DNA of 64,000 nucleotides from Chloroflexota bacterium (GTDB lineage Bacteria > Chloroflexota > Dehalococcoidia > JACPQD01). The DNA is taken from contig JACPQD010000082.1 of assembly GCA_016190665.1 (NCBI GenBank), positions 1-64,000 of the forward strand, read 5' to 3'. The notes beneath the pieces are model-generated. The model was given only the letters and a program-made list of their open reading frames with translations. It did not search any database and had not been told where the DNA came from. Positions 34,518 through 41,948 of the stretch are shown here, one piece after another (the first letter of the stretch is position 1; every line of letters begins with the position of its first letter). The translations under genes were made by a program, and so were the position numbers.

Positions 34518-35096
34518 TCACTGCCTGATCGCGCCAAGCACAACTGCGGCATAGTCAAATACCTCCTCCAGCAGGTCCTTGGCAGCCTCCTCTGAATCCT
34601 CGTCTTCGGCTCCAAGTGCGGCCAGGTAACTCTCGATGGCCGCCTGCGTTTTAGCCACTATGTTCCTGAATTCAGCGTAATCCTGAGTGGCGCCATGAAG
34701 AGTGGACACTTCAGCCGCCAACTGCGCGCTCTCCCTGGCCCGGGCAGCGAATTGCTTCAACTTTGTGGCCGCCTCTGGGACGTCAATGCCGCCACTCTCG
34801 GCTCGTTTGGCGAAATCGGCCATGTCGATCACTAGTAGAAGCCATTGCGCTACTGACGCTTGTGAGCCTTGCAAGAACTCTGCCCTAGCGTCCGGAGCGG
34901 CTTTCCGTTGCGTACCGAGAGGGGGAGTGTCTTCCCTCGCCTGAGCGGAAGAAGCAAGCGCTGCGTTGGTCGCAGTAGGCCCCGTCCCAGGAGCCCGGTT
35001 CACGGGCTGACCGCCTACTGCAGGGCTGACTGCGCTGCAAGACAGCATCGCCATGACGCACCAAGAACTGGCAAGGCCCAGAAGGGATCGCCGCAT
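34518..35096 (-). CDS. putative lipoprotein, helical, first gene of the HNH operon
   Basis: The 192-aa product has an N-terminal hydrophobic stretch ending in a lipobox-like LSCS at about residue 20, a disordered Pro/Thr/Ala segment to residue 70, and long amphipathic helices (ATKLKQFAARARESAQLAAE). The acidic end reads LGAEDEDSEEAAKDLLEEVF. No family is recognised. It is translationally close to the secreted HNH-like gene and may anchor or bind it at the cell surface. Confidence 0.65.
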   Translation of the reverse strand: MRRSLLGLASSWCVMAMLSCSAVSPAVGGQPVNRAPGTGPTATNAALASSAQAREDTPPLGTQRKAAPDARAEFLQGSQASVAQWLLLVIDMADFAKRAESGGIDVPEAATKLKQFAARARESAQLAAEVSTLHGATQDYAEFRNIVAKTQAAIESYLAALGAEDEDSEEAAKDLLEEVFDYAAVVLGAIRQ

Positions 35097-35223
35097 AGCC
35101 TTCCTTAACGTGACGGTTCACCACTTGCAGATTAACATGGATGGCCATTATTGTCAAGCACTTAGCTGCGGCTTTATTGCTTGGGACAAGGCATCAGTGA
35201 AGCGCAAAGAGGGGCTGCAGTTG

Positions 35224-35268
35224 GATGGTGGGTGTTATCACGATGAAATCGCGCCGCAACCCACCATC
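35224..35268. repeat. inverted repeat GATGGTGGGT / ACCCACCATC
   Basis: A ten-base perfect inverted repeat with a 25-nt centre lies in the 277-nt gap before the gene at 35374. A related GATGGTG/CACCATC hairpin lies on its other side at 36095-36116. Confidence 0.55.
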
Positions 35269-35373
35269 ACCGTCCACAATGAGGCAATTCTTATCTCCTC
35301 TTGGTGGGTTCCGCTTGACCCGTCCCAACACTTGCGTCCAATGTGACTAAGCGGCGCAAACCTCATGGCAATT

Positions 35374-36057
35374 TCATTTCAAGCAAACCGAGCGGCTTGA
35401 ATTTGACTTCCTTTGCGGGCCCCTTCTTGACGTCAGGAAATCTGCCTGACTGGTCTTATCGCACTCTTCCTCATAATCGAAACGAATTAGGTCTGGTTCG
35501 GGAAAAACGCTGGCTAGGGCATAGCTTGCGGAAGCGGCGCCGGCGGTGCTGAAGAGGATCCATATCGAGGCCACTTTTGGAGCAAAGACCTTCACTGTGT
35601 CGGCTGCTTCCTTGACGTTGAACTCCTGTCCGCGCCTTCCATGAACGTAACCGACCACGTGGTAATAGTCGGGATATACTTTAGCATCCAGCTTCTCTTT
35701 AATCGCGTCGGTCAAAGAAAGGGTTCGATGTTCTTCATACTCGAATACTTCGATATGGTAGAGCTGTTGTTCCACGCCCCTCTGTCCCTGCAGGAACGTC
35801 ACCGCAAGGGTGTCAGGAGGATCCGCTTGGCTAGACCGGAGCCAGTAGTGTCCGGCCGTGCGTTTTCCGACCCCAAGCAAGAAGACCGCTGTGACCCAAG
35901 CTTCCCTGTCTTGCTGCAAGTCTCCCCTTGTTTTGACGGCCGTCTCTCCGTATTTGGCCCGCAAGCCCGCAAACCGTTTGATTGCCAGGCACGGACTCAT
36001 GTAGAGGTCTTCAGGATATTGCTTCTTGGCCATCCTTCTCATGCTCCATCTTGACAC
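35374..36057 (-). CDS. hypothetical protein
   Basis: The 227-aa product is not recognised. It reads as a soluble protein with LYMSPCLAIKRFAGLRAKYG, GVGKRTAGHYWLRSSQADPP, and a charged end. One moderately hydrophobic stretch (VASIWILFSTAGAASASYAL) lies near residue 175. Start choice is unsure: GTG 36057, ATG 36042 and ATG 36033 are all in frame. It stands alone between two GATGGTG-type hairpins, which might mark the edges of a small inserted block. Confidence 0.5.
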   Translation of the reverse strand: MSRWSMRRMAKKQYPEDLYMSPCLAIKRFAGLRAKYGETAVKTRGDLQQDREAWVTAVFLLGVGKRTAGHYWLRSSQADPPDTLAVTFLQGQRGVEQQLYHIEVFEYEEHRTLSLTDAIKEKLDAKVYPDYYHVVGYVHGRRGQEFNVKEAADTVKVFAPKVASIWILFSTAGAASASYALASVFPEPDLIRFDYEEECDKTSQADFLTSRRGPQRKSNSSRSVCLK

Positions 36058-36094
36058 GCTGGATACGGTCGTGAGGCGCGCGAGGTCTGGATGA

Positions 36095-36116
36095 GATGGT
36101 GACGCAAGCCACCATC
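36095..36116. repeat. short inverted repeat GATGGTG / CACCATC
   Basis: A seven-base inverted repeat around ACGCAAGC, upstream of the gene at 35374 and similar to that at 35224-35268. Confidence 0.5.
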
Positions 36117-36205
36117 ACTTCCCTTTGGCCTTCCCCATCTTGCGATGGGTTACGGTCCGCTTCACCCATCTACGTGTCACTGTGGTGTCAACGGATAGGC
36201 GACTC

Positions 36206-36405
36206 TTCCATATTTTCGATTTCTGATTTCTGATTTCTGACTTGGCCACGCCCCACCCGCTGGTTTCGTGTGTCTTGTGTATTTCGTGGTTGAAGCCGTC
36301 CACCAATCCTCGATTTCTGATTTTTGATTTGACCACGCCCCACCCCGGCTCCGAGCTGCTTTCGTGTATTGTGTGTATTTCGTGGTTAGACCGTCCCCCA
36401 ATCCC
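36206..36405. repeat. dispersed repeat: GATTTCTGATTT / CGTGTATTTCGTGG family
   Basis: Two tandem-like copies of GATTTCTGATTT words, then CACGCCCCACC and TTCGTGTATTTCGTGGT-type words. The same composite recurs at 37597-37800, 39370-39590, 45656-45690 and 47936-47975. The 404-nt gap from 36058 to 36461 holds no gene. Confidence 0.7.
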
Positions 36406-36461
36406 GTCTATCCTGTGCATCGATGTTCTTGAACCCGTCCCCGCGAGGACTTCACTTCGGG

Positions 36462-36989
36462 CTACAGATACGGAGACAGGAATAAGTCGTAGTATATGTG
36501 TCGAACGTCTACGCCCATGGCGCGAGTGAAACGTTTCAAGCGATTGTCATTCGTGAGGAGGGGAGCGTCGAGTCGCAGAGAAGCCAGAATCACCGATGTG
36601 TCGGCAAAACAGAAGGCCCAGGCATCTCGGGACGCCTTAAGGTCCACAAGATCGTCCTTGGGCACGTATACTTCTTCAAGCTTGGCCAGCAAGTCCGCTG
36701 ATGTCTTCAGGAAGTCTTTCAGATCGTCGTCGTCAAGCTTTGCCCTGGCCCGCGCCAGATGCCGGAGCTCCACCAGCACCTGTGGGGTGGTGAAGACCAG
36801 CTTCCCAGTGAATAGGCTCGCCAACATCCCGCTAACCTGAGAGATGTTGGTTCGCGGGATATCGGCGGCCGCGTCTATCAGATATTTTCCGCGCCGGAAA
36901 AGCGAAAAGGCGAGGATGAGTAATGGGCCTGTATCAACCACAAGCCTTGTCGTAGGGACGGAGGGAAGCTCGGTCGCCGTACGTGGCAT
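36462..36989 (-). CDS. PIN-domain-like protein (probable RNase toxin)
   Basis: The 175-aa product has RLVVDTGPLLILAFSLF (first acidic residue), later AFCFADTSVILASLRL and DAPLLTNDNRLKRF, in the order of PIN-domain catalytic acids. It is longer than common VapC toxins. It begins seven nt after the stop of a small gene (36997-37242), which may be its partner, though that protein does not look like a known VapB. Role inferred from the domain. Confidence 0.7.
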   Translation of the reverse strand: MPRTATELPSVPTTRLVVDTGPLLILAFSLFRRGKYLIDAAADIPRTNISQVSGMLASLFTGKLVFTTPQVLVELRHLARARAKLDDDDLKDFLKTSADLLAKLEEVYVPKDDLVDLKASRDAWAFCFADTSVILASLRLDAPLLTNDNRLKRFTRAMGVDVRHIYYDLFLSPYL

Positions 36990-36996
36990 TGTGGAG

Positions 36997-37242
36997 TTAG
37001 GCCACCTCGGGGGATGGGGTCTTGTCCACGCGCCTTATGCTGCCATCTTCTGATACTGTGACCTTGTAGTATGCCTTCTGGGTCATGGCTATGGTTGGGA
37101 AGAAGGAGCACTCGATGGTCCATTCACGAGATGACTCATCCCAGGTGACACGTTCTACCTGGAACAAGTTCACCCCGAATGGGCCGTGCGCCTGTTCGAA
37201 ATATTGCCTGACGGCCACTGTTGCTTCTCTCGCGTCTTTCAC
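36997..37242 (-). CDS. small protein partnered with a PIN-like gene
   Basis: The 81-aa product starts at GTG 37242 with GGAGG eight nt upstream. It is predicted as one helix (AREATVAVRQYFEQAHG) and a four-strand sheet (WTIECSFFPTIAMTQKAYYK, VTVSEDGSIRRV). It resembles small helix-plus-sheet proteins often found before PIN-like genes. It lacks a DNA-binding motif typical of antitoxins. Confidence 0.65.
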   Translation of the reverse strand: MKDAREATVAVRQYFEQAHGPFGVNLFQVERVTWDESSREWTIECSFFPTIAMTQKAYYKVTVSEDGSIRRVDKTPSPEVA

Positions 37243-37823
37243 CAGAGGCGCCTCCTTCTTTCCTGCCGTTAGGCTGTAAAGCGCTGAAGGGCCAAGGCCG
37301 GACTACTTGAGGTTCCGCCCGCCTGCGAGTTATTTGTGGACACCGGTTGTACCATCACGAGTGAGAATAACAGGCCACAAATAAGCTGTCAAGCGGCTAT
37401 GCTCGTAGGGGTGAGCGTAGTCTCGATGCTCCGACTTTCTCGGCGTCCCGACGCATCGGGAAAATCGTGACTATGGCCCACCCTCTCCATCCGTTCAACA
37501 TTCGCCATCCTTCCGCTGGGTGCGCTTCGCTTCACCCGCTGCACGTGTCACGATGGTGTCACCGGATAGGCAACGGATAAACGGATAGGCGACTCTTTCG
37601 TATTTTCGATTTTCGATTTTTGATTGACCGCTCCCCGCCCCGGCTCCCAGGTTGTTTTCGTGCATTTTGTGTATTTCGTGGTCGAAGCCGTTCCCCAATC
37701 CCTGATTTTCGATTTTTCATCGAGGATTCTTGATTGACCACTCCCCACCCCGGCTCCAAGTTGTTTTCGTGTGTTTTGTGTATTCCGTGGTTAAGACCGT
37801 CCAATCCTGCCCATCCGTCACCC
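37243..37823. repeat. 580-nt gene-free gap with dispersed repeats
   Basis: No credible gene. From 37597 to 37800 there are two copies of the GATTTTCGATTTTTGATTG / TTTCGTGTGTTTTGTGTATT composite seen at 36206 and 39370. The part before 37500 shows nothing I recognise. Confidence 0.6.
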
Positions 37824-38174
37824 CTATACCGCGCTGGCCCGCTCCTTCGCGGTGTTTTCAATGGTGACGCGAAGCTCGAAAGTGTCGCCCAGCGCCTTGA
37901 CGTAGCGGCGCAAGGTGTTCAGGGTGTAGGCGTCGTATCCTCGTCTCTCAATGCGCGCCACTTGCGCCTGTGACACGCCAAGCCGCTTAGCCAGTTCCCG
38001 TTGAGTCAGGCCTGCCGCCTGGCGGGCCTCGACGAGCTGGAGCCACAGGTCGCTCTTGGCGACAATCTGCTCATAGAGGGCCCTCTTTTCGGGGGTAGCC
38101 ACCAGGCCCGCTCGCCACTCCTGGTAGTCCTGCTCCCCTTCTTTGACGAGATCACGCTTCGTTTCGGTAGCCAT
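37824..38174 (-). CDS. XRE-family antitoxin (HigA-like)
   Basis: The 116-aa product has HTH residues LTQRELAKRLGVSQAQVARI and the same layout as the paralogs at 29456 and 41565. It begins one nt after the TAA of the toxin gene at 38176, a coupled toxin-first order as in higBA. The start ATG 38174 (MATETKRDLV) is preferred over an upstream in-frame codon inside the toxin gene. Confidence 0.85.
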   Translation of the reverse strand: MATETKRDLVKEGEQDYQEWRAGLVATPEKRALYEQIVAKSDLWLQLVEARQAAGLTQRELAKRLGVSQAQVARIERRGYDAYTLNTLRRYVKALGDTFELRVTIENTAKERASAV

Positions 38175-38175
38175 G

Positions 38176-38538
38176 TTATTCAGCTCCTTCGCGCTGGATG
38201 AAGGCCGCATATCGGTCCCTGGCGATTGCTATTTCCTGTCGCGGCGTCTTTTCAGTCTTCTTCCGAAATCCGTGGACGAACACGATCCGGCGCCCGGTGA
38301 AGAAGAAGTGCACCAGGCGGTAGGTATTCGTTTTGCTCTCGCGGCGCAGTTCCCAGAGCTTGTCCTCCAGATGCCGCACCAGCGGCGCTCGGGCTTGCAC
38401 GTTGCGGAGCCGCAACTGCTCAATCGCCCAGCCGATGCTTGCTTGGGCCTCGTCGTCCAGGCTGCGGAGAAACTCACGCACTGGGCTAGCGCCGTGCTCA
38501 TCGCGATAGAAGACAACAGACCACTCTTCCTCGGTCAT
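38176..38538 (-). CDS. HigB/RelE-type toxin (phage Gp49-like)
   Basis: The 120-aa product has VVFYRDEHGASPVREFLRSL, APLVRHLEDKLWELRRESK, TYRLVHFFFTGRRIVFVHGF and KKTEKTPRQEIAIARDR. These are the standard blocks of the Gp49-like branch of ribosome-dependent mRNA interferases. It is followed immediately by its XRE antitoxin gene. This is the only complete pair among the three XRE copies in the window. Confidence 0.87.
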   Translation of the reverse strand: MTEEEWSVVFYRDEHGASPVREFLRSLDDEAQASIGWAIEQLRLRNVQARAPLVRHLEDKLWELRRESKTNTYRLVHFFFTGRRIVFVHGFRKKTEKTPRQEIAIARDRYAAFIQREGAE

Positions 38539-38602
38539 GATAACTATTTTAGTATCTCATCGAAATGCTTTCAAGTCTGCCCAGGGCCTTCGTCCATCCT
38601 CT

Positions 38603-38644
38603 TGCCGGGCAAGTGCGCTTATGGTAGTATTGGTTATACCAATG
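38603..38644 (+). promoter_or_regulatory. promoter and operator of the AbrB-PIN pair
   Basis: TTGCCG (38603-38608), a 17-nt spacer, TAGTAT (38626-38631). The palindrome ATTGGT-TAT-ACCAAT (38630-38644) overlaps the end of the -10. AAGGAG precedes the ATG at 38661 by seven nt. The AbrB-type antitoxin is the likely ligand. Confidence 0.65.
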
Positions 38645-38660
38645 GGCAAGGAGTCATACT

Positions 38661-38939
38661 ATGGCACATGTGGTAGGCCCCAAGGGCCAGGTTGTCATAG
38701 CCAAGGAAATTCGCGAGCGGCTCGGGGTGGAGCCTGGGTGGATGGCGCTGCAGCGCTTGGCGGGCGACCACGTGGAGGTCTATTTCCTTCCGCCGGAACA
38801 TAACAGGTCCCTCAAGGGCAGCCTGGCGGCCCATCTGAAGGTCCGCATCCCCCCTGGCGAGGAATGGGCTAGAGCGCGGGAGGCCGCCTGGAACAAGTCA
38901 GCCAGGGAAAAGATCGGGAAGAGAGAGCAGGCTTCATGA
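38661..38939 (+). CDS. AbrB/MazE-type antitoxin (VapB-like)
   Basis: The 92-aa product begins with a swapped-hairpin AbrB domain (VVGPKGQVVIAKEIRERLGV, then PGWMALQRLAGDHVEVYF). It continues with a helical toxin-binding tail (WARAREAAWNKSAREKIG). It overlaps the start of the PIN toxin gene by four nt (ATGA), and a palindrome lies in its promoter, as expected for autoregulation. Confidence 0.87.
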   Translation: MAHVVGPKGQVVIAKEIRERLGVEPGWMALQRLAGDHVEVYFLPPEHNRSLKGSLAAHLKVRIPPGEEWARAREAAWNKSAREKIGKREQAS

Positions 38940-39361
38940 GCGGCTTTCTGGACACCAGCATCGTAGTTCGCTACCTCACTGGCGACGCACCTGAGTTGGC
39001 GGAGCAAGCTGCCCGAATAGTGGATGGAGAGGAAAACCTTGAGGTCACGGATGTGGTGTTGGCCGAGACCGCCTACGTTCTGACATCGGTTTATCGCGTG
39101 CCGAGAGACGTGGTCGTTGATCACTTGATAGCCTTTCTTCAGAAGAAGAACATCTCGCCCTTCGCCCTGGACAAGGGCCTGGTGTTGCAGGCCCTCCTTC
39201 TCTGCCGGCCGTCCGGTCGGATATCCTTTGCTGACGCCATGGTCTGGGCAGCAGCACGCTCGGCGGGGAGCAAGGTAATATACTCGCTGGATGAGCGATT
39301 CCCCGCAGACGGCCTTGAAGTGCGCCCCAGGACGATTGTTAACATGGATGGACAGGATTGA
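38936..39361 (+). CDS. PIN-domain toxin (VapC-like)
   Basis: The 141-aa product has the PIN acids in GFLDTSIVVRYLTGD, VLAETAYVL and SFADAMVWAAARS, and a late DERFP. VapC toxins are metal-dependent RNases that cut tRNA or rRNA. It overlaps the AbrB-type antitoxin gene by four nt. The length is normal and the acids are intact, so the pair is probably active. Confidence 0.87.
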   Translation: MSGFLDTSIVVRYLTGDAPELAEQAARIVDGEENLEVTDVVLAETAYVLTSVYRVPRDVVVDHLIAFLQKKNISPFALDKGLVLQALLLCRPSGRISFADAMVWAAARSAGSKVIYSLDERFPADGLEVRPRTIVNMDGQD

Positions 39362-39369
39362 CAGGAGGA

Positions 39370-39590
39370 TACCATATTTTCGATTTCTGATTTTTGATTT
39401 TTGATTTGATCACGCCCCGCCTAGGCTCCAAGCCGCTTTCGTGTATTCCGTGTATTTCGTGGTTAAGACCGTCCCCCAATCCCTGATTTTCGATTTTTGA
39501 TTGAGGATTTCTGATTTGGCCACCCCCCAATCCGGCCCCCAGTTGCTTTCGTGTATTTTGTGTCTTTCGTGGTTACGAACGGTCCAATCC
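39370..39590. repeat. dispersed repeat: GATTTTTGATTT / CGTGTATTTCGTGG family
   Basis: Two further composites of GATTTCTGATTTTTGATTT, CACGCCCCGCC and TTTCGTGTATTCCGTGTATT words fill the gap after the VapC-like gene. The remaining DNA to 39812 has no gene I would support. Confidence 0.65.
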
Positions 39591-39812
39591 TGCCCATCCT
39601 GTGCATCCATGTTCAACTCGTCTCCGCCAGCATCCGGCTCCCCTCGGCGACGCGGGCGTCCGTGAGCACCTGAACGCCGGCCACGAAGACGCAAACAGTT
39701 TCTTCGCGGATTTCGGGCCTTCGCGTGACTCGTTCATAGGCTGCTTCATAGCTCAGGATGCTGGTAAAGGGGCTTAGCCCGCAAGTCTTCTTAGGTCTCT
39801 CCATGTTCACCG

Positions 39813-39842
39813 TTGACAACCAGTAGCATTAAGTAATACAAT
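39813..39842 (+). promoter_or_regulatory. sigma-70-type promoter of the BrnT-like pair
   Basis: TTGACA (39813-39818), an 18-nt spacer and TACAAT (39837-39842), 22 nt before the GTG at 39865. Confidence 0.7.
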
Positions 39843-39864
39843 ATCTTCTAAAGGATGACTTTGT

Positions 39865-40143
39865 GTGATCCATATCCGCGAAATCCGGATCAGCCCGTTT
39901 ATCGAGGAGCACGTCTGGACAAAGCATCACGTCACTCCCGAGGAAGTGGAGGAGGCGTGTTTGCTGGATCCGCTGGTCCGACGGGGGCGGGACCGCAGCT
40001 ATGCGGTTTACGGGACGACCGAGGCGGGTAGATACTTGATTCTCTTTCTCTATCCTGAGGGGACCGGAACATTTCGGCTGGCGACCGCCCGTGACATGGA
40101 GCGCGCTGAACGACGCCGGTACGACGGATACAAAGGACGGTAA
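39865..40143 (+). CDS. BrnT/DUF4258-like toxin
   Basis: The 92-aa product (GTG start, AAAGGA upstream) has ISPFIEEHVWTKHHVTPEEV, AVYGTTEAGRYLILFLYPEG and RLATARDMERAERRRY. This follows the BrnT/RelE-like pattern in which a KHxVTxEEV helix precedes a small sheet, and the protein ends in an A-R-D-M-x-x-x-E-R-R-x-Y segment. The partner follows after five nt. The mRNA target is presumed, not shown. Confidence 0.75.
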   Translation: MIHIREIRISPFIEEHVWTKHHVTPEEVEEACLLDPLVRRGRDRSYAVYGTTEAGRYLILFLYPEGTGTFRLATARDMERAERRRYDGYKGR

Positions 40144-40148
40144 CACCC

Positions 40149-40439
40149 ATGACCACACTGCGCAAACGATCACAACTGCCGAAGTTCAAGGGCGAGGCAG
40201 AGGCGGCGGCTTTCTGGGATACTCACAGCCCCGAGGAGTTCCCCGAAGAGTTCGAGGACGTCCAGGTGCGATTCGCTAAGCCCTTGATGAAGCGCGGGCT
40301 CAGCATCAAACTGGACGAGCCCACCATCGCCCGTTTGACAAGACTGGGCCGGGAGCAGGGCATCGGTCCTTCCACCCTGGCCCGCATGTTTATTCTGGAG
40401 CGTCTCCGGGAGCAAGAGGACGGAAGGAAGACGGCTTAG
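40149..40439 (+). CDS. BrnA/CopG-like antitoxin
   Basis: The 96-aa product has LPKFKGEAEAAAFWDTHSPE, common in antitoxins paired with BrnT or PIN toxins, followed by a ribbon-helix-helix-like segment (MKRGLSIKLDEPTIARLTRL, then GIGPSTLARMFILERL). ATG 40149 has AAAGGACGG upstream. It forms an operon with the BrnT-like gene. Confidence 0.78.
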   Translation: MTTLRKRSQLPKFKGEAEAAAFWDTHSPEEFPEEFEDVQVRFAKPLMKRGLSIKLDEPTIARLTRLGREQGIGPSTLARMFILERLREQEDGRKTA

Positions 40440-40467
40440 CCACCCTCGAAGCTGGACGCGAGGAGCC

Positions 40468-40546
40468 CTACTTCGCCAGCCAGCTCCCGACGAACTTGAA
40501 ATCGTTGTGGATGGCTGAGCGGCGCCACGAAGTTGTGCAGAAGAAC
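40468..40546 (-). pseudogene. second C-terminal remnant of a family 5 substrate-binding protein
   Basis: The minus strand encodes LHNFVAPLS, then after a one-base shift IHNDFKFVGSWLAK and TAG. Together they match the end of the SBP at 43708 (NFTAPLS, LYNGFKFIETWLAK). Nothing of the SBP body precedes it. Confidence 0.65.
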
Positions 40547-40697
40547 GTTTCCATCCGGGCCCTCGCAAGCTGGTGCCTGCCCGCACCCCGGCTGCCGTCG
40601 GCGGGGCAGGTGTCGGTAAGCACCTGAACGCCAGCGGGCAGGCCCAGACCCTTCGCACGTTCCGCTGGCGCCCTATCCGTCAAGGCTCGCTTGATGG

Positions 40698-40703
40698 TAG
40701 AAT
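40698..40703 (+). promoter_or_regulatory. -10 element of the broken brnT
   Basis: TAGAAT five nt before the ATG at 40709. No clear -35 or ribosome site was seen; a leaderless start would fit. Confidence 0.35.
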
Positions 40704-40705
40704 AA

Positions 40706-40968
<263 letters not shown>

Positions 40969-40982
<14 letters not shown>

Positions 40983-41223
40983 ACTTGAGAAGGATGAGAT
41001 GCGCAAGGAATACAGGCGCGAGGACTTGGGCCCCAGCGTCCGGGGCAAGTACTACGAAGCGTACAAAAAGGAGACCAATCTGGTTCTTCTGAGCCCGGAT
41101 GTGGCGGCTGCCTTTCCCGATGACGCCTCAGTGAATAGAGCTTTGCGTGCTCTTCTCAAACTAGCCCAGCGTTCCGCTGGCCTTGCGGGCCCTTCCGGTC
41201 GGCGCGCCAAGACACAAAGATGA
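40969..41223 (+). CDS. brnA: BrnA-like antitoxin
   Basis: The 84-aa product (KTVELEKDEMRKEYRREDLG, then VRGKYYEAYKKETNLVLLSP and DVAAAFPDDASVNRALRALL) fits the partner class of BrnT-like toxins, with a helical toxin-binding start and a ribbon-helix-helix-like end. ATG 40969 has AAGGA upstream and overlaps the toxin frame by 14 nt. With the toxin broken, the antitoxin may now be maintained only as a regulator. Confidence 0.75.
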
Positions 41224-41236
41224 GCGCTGTGAGCCA

Positions 41237-41443
41237 TCAGGCGGGGATTTCAACTTCGAAAAGCCTCTCGTCCGGTCCCAGCTCGACCGGGGTTGGTTCC
41301 AGGTAAAGGGAAACGGCCTCTTTGACATTCTCCAGCGCTTCTTCTTCCGTATCGCCAGCGCTGGAACACCCCGGCAATTCCGGGCAATAGGCTGCGTAGC
41401 TTTTAGTTTCAGGATCGTATTCCAATACTACGCGGAATCTCAT
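41237..41443 (-). CDS. HicB-like antitoxin (orphan)
   Basis: The 68-aa product has the HicB core FRVVLEYDPETKSYAAYCPE, then LPGCSSAGDTEEEALENVKE. ATG 41443 has AAGGTGAG upstream. A HicA toxin gene was not found on either side, so it is an orphan or acts alone. Confidence 0.8.
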   Translation of the reverse strand: MRFRVVLEYDPETKSYAAYCPELPGCSSAGDTEEEALENVKEAVSLYLEPTPVELGPDERLFEVEIPA

Positions 41444-41564
41444 CTTCTCACCTTCTGTCCGATGTGCTGGCATCTGTACCTGTGCCTGAGCTTGATTGCG
41501 GTATTTGAAGCTTAAGCATAGGTCGCCCACACATCTGGTCAAGGGAGTTGGCAGGCGTCGGATC

Positions 41565-41915
41565 CTATGCCGCGCTGGCCCGCTCCTTTGCGGTGTTTTC
41601 GATGGTGACGCGAAGATCGAAAGTCTCGCCCAGCGCCTTGACATAGCGCCGCAAGGTGTTCAGGGTGCAGGCGTCGTATCCCCTCTTCTCGATGCGCGCC
41701 ACCTGCGCCTGGGAGACGCCAAGGCGTTTGGGCAATTGCCGTTGGGTCAAGCCAGCCGCCCGGCGGGCCTCAACAAGATCGAGCCACAGGTCGCTCCTGG
41801 CAGCGATCTGGTCGTAGAGGGCCCTCTTCTCAGGGGTGTCCACGAGGCCGGCCTGCCACTGCCGGTAATCCTCTTCCCCTTCTTCGAGGAGATCACGCCG
41901 CGCTTCAGTAGCCAT
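41565..41915 (-). CDS. XRE-family antitoxin-like regulator (orphan)
   Basis: The 116-aa product (LTQRQLPKRLGVSQAQVARI as HTH) is a near duplicate of the antitoxin at 37824, including its 3' nucleotide sequence. A Pro replaces Ala in the HTH. No HigB-type gene precedes it; the upstream neighbour is the 3' end of a UGSC gene. It probably moved or was copied without its toxin. Confidence 0.75.
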   Translation of the reverse strand: MATEARRDLLEEGEEDYRQWQAGLVDTPEKRALYDQIAARSDLWLDLVEARRAAGLTQRQLPKRLGVSQAQVARIEKRGYDACTLNTLRRYVKALGETFDLRVTIENTAKERASAA

Positions 41916-41948
41916 GTCATTCACCCTGCAAGGACAGGGCGGCGGCTC

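Noticed and set aside
36206-39590. CRISPR-like arrangement of repeated words
   Set aside because: Repeats are A/T-rich, irregularly spaced and of varying length, with no constant repeat-spacer pattern and no cas genes.
39613-39819. A 68-aa minus-strand ORF ending VFVAGVQVLTDARVAEGSRM; a similar AGVQVLTD stretch is readable near 40600-40625
   Set aside because: The repeated AGVQVLTD piece is curious and may be debris of one lost gene, but the ORF overlaps the promoter at 39813 and there is too little sequence to call a gene.
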